Positions 62,850-64,000 of a stretch of 64,000 nt of DNA are shown here, one piece after another. The DNA is taken from NCBI RefSeq assembly GCF_030167905.1, contig NZ_JARGNA010000005.1:186001-250000 (forward strand), in the 5' to 3' direction. The first letter of the stretch is position 1. Every line of letters starts with the position of its first letter. The position numbers were made by a program, and so were the translations under genes. Below the pieces are notes generated by a model. The model was not told the origin of the DNA. It ran no database searches and was given only the letters and a program-made list of their open reading frames with translations. The stretch is from Flavobacterium terrisoli. GTDB taxonomy: Bacteria > Bacteroidota > Bacteroidia > Flavobacteriales > Flavobacteriaceae.

Positions 62850-62860
62850 ATCTTATTTTA

Positions 62861-64000
62861 ATGAAGTATTTTTTGTTCAGAATTGGTCTATTCACCGCAT
62901 TGCTGTTTTTGGTAACGAATTGTTCGTCAACCAAAAAAAAGAAGACAACTGCCGTTGTCAAACCGGTTACTCCTGAAGTGGTTGAAGACAACAGCCCATA
63001 CATAAAGACCGAACGAAAAATTTTTTTCCCCGAAACAGAAGCCGAAACCAAATGGGTTGACAGCATTTATGGCCAAATGACTTTTGATGAAAAAGTCGGG
63101 CAGTTGTTTATGATTGCCGCTTATTCCAATAAAGATACTGTTCACACCAATGCCGTTGAAAAGTTAGTCCGTGATTATAAAATCGGTGGCCTGATTTTCT
63201 TTCAGGGCGGACCAAAACGCCAGGCACGTTTAACCAATAAATACCAATCGTTAGCCAAAGTGCCATTGTTTATAGGAATCGACGCCGAATGGGGCATGAG
63301 CATGCGTTTGGATTCTACTTTCCGTTATCCTTTCAACATGACTTTGGGTGCCATTAAAGATTTAAAATTGGTGGAAAAAGTGGGTACAGCCATGGGTTCC
63401 GAAAGCAAAAGAATGGGTGTTCACTTCAACTTTGCACCGGTTTTAGACATCAATACCAATCCGAAAAACCCAATTATCGGTTACCGTTCTTTTGGGGAAA
63501 ATAAAGTCAATGTTACCGAACATGCAATTGCCTTAATGAACGGTTCGCAGGGACAAGGCGTTTTTTCAACCGGAAAACATTTCCCGGGACATGGCGACAC
63601 TTCAACCGATTCCCACAGTACATTGCCTGTGGTGAATGCGTCTTTGGCGCACCTTGACAGTGTGGAATTGTATCCGTATAAAAGAATGTTTGACCAAGGA
63701 TTGGTTTCCGTGATGGTAGCGCATTTGAATGTGCCGAGTCTGGAACCAAGAGCAGGTTTTCCAACGTCAATCTCACCTGCAGTCGTAACCAATTTGCTGA
63801 AAAAAGAGCTCGCTTTTGACGGTTTGATTTTTACCGATGCGTTGAATATGAAAGGCGCAGCCAATTTCCTTAAGCCCGGAGATATTGACTTGGAAGCGTT
63901 TTTGGCCGGAAATGACATTTTGCTTTTTGCCGAAAACGTACCGTTGGCCATGGAGAAAATCTGTGTTGCTTATCAGGACAGTGTTTTTACCGAAAGCCGT
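62861..64000 (+). CDS. Family 3 glycoside hydrolase lipoprotein, NagZ-like (3' end outside window)
   Basis: 380 residues are visible; the frame is open to the end of the window. Lipobox LVTNC (Cys21). The GH3 domain has the NagZ-type motif KHFPGHGDTSTDSH, whose His-Asp pair acts as the acid/base, and the nucleophile Asp in IFTDALNMKG; IDAEWGMSMRL and FAPVLDIN are also typical. It should release N-acetylglucosamine from peptidoglycan fragments or other glycans. Flavobacterial relatives often continue into a beta-lactamase-like domain, which would lie beyond the window. Confidence 0.9.
   Translation, partial: MKYFLFRIGLFTALLFLVTNCSSTKKKKTTAVVKPVTPEVVEDNSPYIKTERKIFFPETEAETKWVDSIYGQMTFDEKVGQLFMIAAYSNKDTVHTNAVEKLVRDYKIGGLIFFQGGPKRQARLTNKYQSLAKVPLFIGIDAEWGMSMRLDSTFRYPFNMTLGAIKDLKLVEKVGTAMGSESKRMGVHFNFAPVLDINTNPKNPIIGYRSFGENKVNVTEHAIALMNGSQGQGVFSTGKHFPGHGDTSTDSHSTLPVVNASLAHLDSVELYPYKRMFDQGLVSVMVAHLNVPSLEPRAGFPTSISPAVVTNLLKKELAFDGLIFTDALNMKGAANFLKPGDIDLEAFLAGNDILLFAENVPLAMEKICVAYQDSVFTESR

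Noticed and set aside
62758..63145. Short frames on both strands around the start of the NagZ-like gene
   Set aside because: The continuous lipoprotein frame from 62861 with GH3 motifs explains this region.

Overview
The window reads as chromosomal core genome of a Flavobacterium-like member of the Bacteroidota (Flavobacteriaceae). The signs are AT-rich DNA, promoters of the TAnnTTTG (-7) type with TTG/TTTG about 17-23 bp upstream, no Shine-Dalgarno sequences, two proteins with type IX secretion (T9SS) C-terminal sorting domains, many short lipoproteins, and family members typical of that group (DUF4159 protein, THUMP-like methyltransferase, TamB, a LptD-like protein). I see no insertion sequence, prophage, CRISPR array, rRNA or tRNA. 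Both window edges cut a gene: the 3' end of dnaJ at the left, and a family 3 glycoside hydrolase lipoprotein running off the right.

Layout. 1-3.3 kb: dnaJ end, two terminators, a NatAB-type ABC exporter and a small NTF2-like secreted protein. 3.3-8.6 kb: a potassium module consisting of a shortened KdpD-like kinase, a KdpE-like regulator, a Kup transporter and an outer-membrane barrel. 8.6-15.2 kb: a receiver-like protein lacking its phospho-acceptor, serine deaminase, an MpaB-family oxygenase, an FKBP lipoprotein, a propeller lipoprotein and a zinc alcohol dehydrogenase. 15.2-25.7 kb: a seven-repeat T9SS cargo protein, a 54-residue membrane protein, a cupin next to an AraC regulator, a cupin plus an isolated histidine-kinase dimerisation domain, TauE and TrhA membrane proteins, and a lipoprotein cluster. 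26-27 kb: yaaA with a striking pair of palindromes upstream.

27.3-33.9 kb is the complete tryptophan operon trpEGDCFBA on the minus strand. In front of trpE I find an 18-codon leader peptide with three consecutive Trp codons, a strong intrinsic terminator, and an alternative 7-bp pairing between the leader stop-codon region and the terminator loop/3' arm. This is a full ribosome-mediated attenuator, and it is the strongest discovery in the window. TrpE also keeps the LLES-x10-S feedback motif, so both gene expression and enzyme activity appear to respond to tryptophan.

34-44 kb: YceI and MarR with palindromic operators on the promoter, rhodanese, NDH-2, a VanX-like dipeptidase, a methyltransferase, an AI-2E family permease, an M43 metalloprotease and the tsaD-rsmE-DUF4159 operon. 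44-51.9 kb: tamB, then pfkA, gap and an N-acetylglucosamine kinase-like gene. 52-64 kb is an envelope block: a T9SS protein, RidA, a LptD-like protein, two tandem N-acetylmuramoyl-L-alanine amidases, MlaD, a membrane Fe-S protein and its CCG-domain partner with a HAD-like gene between them, and a NagZ-like hydrolase.

Most genes are ordinary housekeeping genes. The novelty is mainly regulatory: the trp attenuator, the yaaA tandem palindromes, the marR operators, and unusual signalling fragments.
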